Source of the DNA: Phlebiopsis flavidoalba
Lineage: Eukaryota > Basidiomycota > Agaricomycetes > Polyporales > Phanerochaetaceae
DNA length: 64,000 nucleotides
NCBI GenBank assembly: GCA_035772785.1
Contig: JAOCPU010000027.1
Location: 1 to 64,000 of the forward strand
Direction: 5' to 3'
This document shows, in pieces, positions 61,140 through 64,000 of the stretch. The notes under the pieces were generated by a model. The model saw nothing but the letters and a program-made list of their open reading frames with translations, made no database searches and was not told the origin of the DNA. Position 1 is the first letter of the stretch; each line of letters opens with the position of its first letter. The position numbers and the translations under genes are program-made.

Positions 61140-64000
61140 CCCCCATCTGGGCATGCTGGGAAGGCAAACCCACCCGGCAGTCCCTCATATGACCCTAGCT
61201 ATGCGCGCAACCAACACGAAACGGTTTCAGCATACCAATCTTCAGATGCAGCAACTGGGGCGCGCTGCAGGGCACTCGGAGCACCGAACCCAACTCTTAT
61301 GGCCCACATGGTCCGCCTGCCATGGAATCCAGGAATGCCCTCCATCCCTGGGCCTGGGTTTGAAAAAAAAAAAAAAAAAAAAAAGTGCCCGTAAGATACC
61401 AGCAAAGTCGTCGGCCACCTCCGGCAGCGATGCTACCTGAACACACCTCAGCGCAGCGGTTTCGCATCCGACAGACGGATGCCTATCAGGCGGGGAATGA
61501 AGGGAATGCATACACCGGCCAAGCCTGGCAATGCAAGTGGATGCCACAGGGCATTATGAACATTGATAGCCCCGCCACACGACCGCGGCTACTGAAGCAT
61601 GATACAGCAGCAGCTTCAAATGGGCCAGACGGGTGGACAGACGACCTTGCAAGCGCAAACAGCAGCAGCAGCACGCCTCAACCCCCACAATTCATCATCC
61701 TCATGCAGCCCTGGGCCAGCCCCATATTACCAGGGCGCCTTGCATATTGGATGGTCCTGGACCTAGTGATTGACTGGACGAGAACGGGAATTCAATAGCG
61801 GTACGTTTTCCGATCGCTCCGTGGTCCATCCAACAACCTCTGTCCACTCCGGGCATTCCACAACGCCGTCTATACCTCAAACGCACTCGGATAATATGCA
61901 GCCGTCACCAGACCAATTCGCGCAGTGGGCCAGCAGCCTCCTCAACATCCGAGGGCACGTCGCCGCATTCCATGCATTCTAATGCGACGCCCATAATCCC
62001 CCAAACCTCGCCGGCGCTGGCATGCCGAACAGTGGTGGGCTTGCCGCTATGCTGTTCAGGAATCGGAGGATGGGCATCCGGACTACATGTGGCGGAAATT
62101 TTCCAACTTTCCCAAGATGAACGGTTCTGATCTCCGCGGATCCAACGCAGATGCCGGGGGGCGGTTGCGCAGCCATTTCCTTTTGGGAAGGCGCCACATT
62201 CGCAAATAACCTGGGGGATCTGCAACCAGTCATGCTGGGTACTCCGAGCGATAATAAGAGCAAAAAAAAAACCCATCCCTCATCTCGACACCGGCACAAG
62301 CACTCTCGGGCATACCCAGGACAATTTGCCGTGCCGAATGGGCCTCCGTCGTCGCCAGCTCGCCCACCATCTGGCAGCACTTTTTGGCATACACCTACAG
62401 GATTCCAAGTGGTTCCTCAGCAGCCACCGACAGCACAGCCTCAGCCTCCATGCAGAGAACAACACACCACCGTCTCATCAAAACCACTCACCTTCCCAGC
62501 AACCCCAAGCTTCCGCAAGATGCCAGTCCAACGCGTCCGCCGTCCCAGCACAAATGCATCACGCGCATCATTCACCCCGGCACGTCCAGCAACCGCCGCA
62601 CCTCCAACACAACAGACACTCCCCGGGCACCCAGCACCCCGCCCCAGCACCAACAACCACCACCAACCTGCAACCACCGCAGCTGCCGCCACCGAGATTG
62701 GGACCATCGCGTACGCCACGGACGGGGACCGAATCCCACGGCCGGGGGGCATGCAGGGGAAAATACTGGACCGACGTCTCGACAGGGTCCAAGCCTTCCA
62801 GCGCAAGCCCCGCAGGTGCCCAGCCGAAGCCAAGCAAACTCCAGGCCGACATGGGTCGGTTCATGCCACATATCCCTGCGTGGGCCACGCGCCGGGGCCA
62901 ACCTTGCGCCCGTCCAGATGGCCTCCAGCACGGAGCTATGCCGTGGTCCGATGTGCGGGGCCGTCTAGGGTGCATCAACCTAAACCGTGGGCGGCCAGTT
63001 CTTCCGCCACCGCAGCCTGACCAGGCAGCCGCGCGACTGCGATAAGATCTGTGTATGTCGCCTGTCGATTCGTCGCGATCCGTTTAGTTTTCCAAGCGTC
63101 TGATGCATAACTTGCAGCTTGTTCAATCCGTTCTTTATGGGGCCAAGGTGTGCTGTTCTTGGAGGATTTCAGTGGTGCGTTGGAGGGGAAGGAGCACGAG
63201 GTGAGTGCGATATCTGATGAGGGAGTTATGTCTGTGGCTGATCATGGGAGGCTAGATGCTGTCGCTGGATACTGGAACAAGGTGGTCGATGACTACTTCG
63301 TCCAGGGAGAGCGTCTTCAAATTCACATTGTGGAAGGATAGCATGAAGCAGGAAGCCAAACCATGTCGGTGCGTTTACATAGAATACACATCCTGAAACG
63401 ATATCGAACCGTGGTTCTCTTCCAGAGATTGGCACGGATCAATCCTACCAAGATTTTTCCTGGTCACAGTTAGCGCAGTCCTGGGTGTACGAGCATGCGT
63501 CTGAGCCTGCAAGGAGCCTTTGAGACCCGATACGACCCGTACGAGGATATTCACGAACGGTAGAATGTCACCGGGCGACGTGGACCTTTACGTACTCGAA
63601 CGGGCTACATCGTTCAACCTTCGGGGTGCGTTCACGGCGCTCGTACGTCTCATACCCGGCCATCGGGCAAGAATACATCTGGCTACCGAACCAAAACCCG
63701 GGAAATACCATGCGTTTTCAGAGCATCGCGTTTGACGCGGAGACACAAGAAAAGTCGCTGCTGGTGGATGTACGTGACTCGGTAACCCAGTGTACCACAA
63801 TCCCCAAGCCTGGGTCTTGGTGACGGTGACGATGAGAGGAGCTGTCAACGACCCGCGTGGTACGACATTTCAAAGCGTAACGCCTATCGATTCCAGTGGA
63901 ACCTTGTGTAATTGCATTTTGGTATACACAGCAGCTACTATGCGCTGTCTAGGAGGTACGTCTGCATCGCTAGTGTATCAGCATTCTGATGACGCAGATG
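61140..64000 (+). CDS. LIM-domain-binding (LDB1/PtaB/SEUSS-like) transcription co-regulator, 3' partial
   Basis: A nuclear adaptor that joins transcription factors, related to animal LDB1 and fungal PtaB/Mfg1, which control adhesion and filamentous growth. The first 1.9 kb is low-complexity, rich in Pro, Gln, Ser, Thr and His (for example 62330-62700), with YDPSYARNQH near 61190 and MVRLPWNPGMPSIPGPG near 61305-61355. The LDB domain starts near 63140 with AKVLFLEDFSGALEG. It continues LDAVAGYWNKVVDDYFV (about 63252-63303), then FKFTLWKDSMKQEAKP (63317-63362), ILPRFFLVT (about 63441-63467), WTFTYSNG (about 63580-63605), LRGAFTALVRLIPG (63620-63665) and FDAETQEKSLLVDV (about 63730-63772). The gene runs off the window. 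The start is unresolved. Frame changes separate most blocks, and an A22 run lies at 61363-61384. Confidence 0.78.
61363..61384. repeat. Poly(A) run of 22
   Basis: An uninterrupted run of 22 A inside the presumed coding region of the LDB1-like gene. Read literally it encodes seven Lys in a Pro/Gln-rich region. It is likely to be of uncertain length in the assembly and to set the frame wrongly. Confidence 0.85.

Noticed and set aside
62441..62978. Gly/Trp/Arg-rich minus-strand frames of 119-136 codons
   Set aside because: They are antisense shadows of the Pro/Gln-rich part of the LDB1-like gene.
1..64000. Transposons, CRISPR arrays, prophage or mycovirus-derived genes
   Set aside because: I found no transposase, integrase, reverse transcriptase, capsid or polymerase motif, no long terminal repeats and no regularly spaced repeats.
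1..64000. A region of pseudogenes
   Set aside because: The genes are essential and single-copy in fungi, their motifs are conserved across frame breaks and splice signals are kept. Sequence error explains this better than decay.

Overview
The window looks like nuclear DNA of a filamentous basidiomycete. Genes are packed on both strands, often in divergent pairs. Introns are short (about 50-60 bases) with GT...AG ends, and the proteins are single-copy eukaryotic housekeeping genes with Agaricomycete-type tails and domain layouts. A Ceratobasidiaceae-like fungus (Rhizoctonia/Thanatephorus) is my guess from overall resemblance; no marker gene here proves it. I saw no prokaryotic operon, CRISPR array, viral gene or clear transposon.

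The most important property of the window is its base-level quality. Almost every conserved gene is broken by single-base gains or losses, and the family motifs continue in another frame. This affects SPT4, eIF5B, kinesin-3, ORC4, IMP3, ARL2 and the mitochondrial aminopeptidase alike. Such genes cannot all be dead, so an uncorrected or poorly polished long-read assembly is the simplest explanation. CDS coordinates below are therefore outer limits of gene models that contain introns and apparent frameshifts.

Layout. 0.3-1.3 kb: unknown plus-strand ORFs behind a TATA box. 1.4-3.5 kb (-): MYND-finger protein. 3.7-6.2 kb (+): ORC4. 6.7-9.6 kb (+): Hos3-like histone deacetylase. 9.8-10.2 kb (-): CipC-like/DUF3759 protein. 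11.5-15.0 kb (+): patatin-type triacylglycerol lipase (Tgl3/4/5 group). 15.3-16.3 kb (-): WrbA/Pst2-type quinone reductase. 16.8-17.8 kb (-): Big1/Voa1-like ER membrane protein, divergent from SPT4 (18.0-18.5 kb, +). 18.9-25.1 kb (-): Mediator subunit MED13. 25.1-27.6 kb (+): DUF2433 protein with a possible C-terminal RNA-binding domain. 28.0-30.6 kb (-): sn-1 diacylglycerol lipase-like class 3 lipase. 30.8-33.4 kb (+): Icp55/XPNPEP3-like aminopeptidase P, interrupted by a 236-base A-rich block. 34.0-36.4 kb (-): APC-family amino-acid permease. 36.7-41.0 kb (-): eIF5B, divergent from ARL2 (41.3-42.2 kb, +). 43.3-45.1 kb (-): cyclopropane-fatty-acid-synthase-like methyltransferase. 45.1-48.5 kb: little that can be assigned. 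48.5-50.3 kb (-): GT1-like putative glycosyltransferase. 51.9-57.9 kb (+): complete kinesin-3 (Unc104/KIF1). 58.4-59.2 kb (-): U3 snoRNP protein IMP3. 61.1-64.0 kb (+): LIM-domain-binding (LDB1/PtaB-like) co-regulator running off the end.

The genes do not form one pathway. Loose themes are chromatin and transcription (HOS3, MED13, SPT4, LDB1), replication (ORC4), translation and ribosome assembly (eIF5B, IMP3), lipid metabolism (two lipases, CFA synthase) and transport (ARL2, kinesin-3, Big1). I found no convincing undescribed system. The most interesting leftovers are the A-rich block inside the aminopeptidase gene, an intron-containing tRNA-like segment, a TGACG cluster upstream of the lipase gene, and several unassigned stretches.
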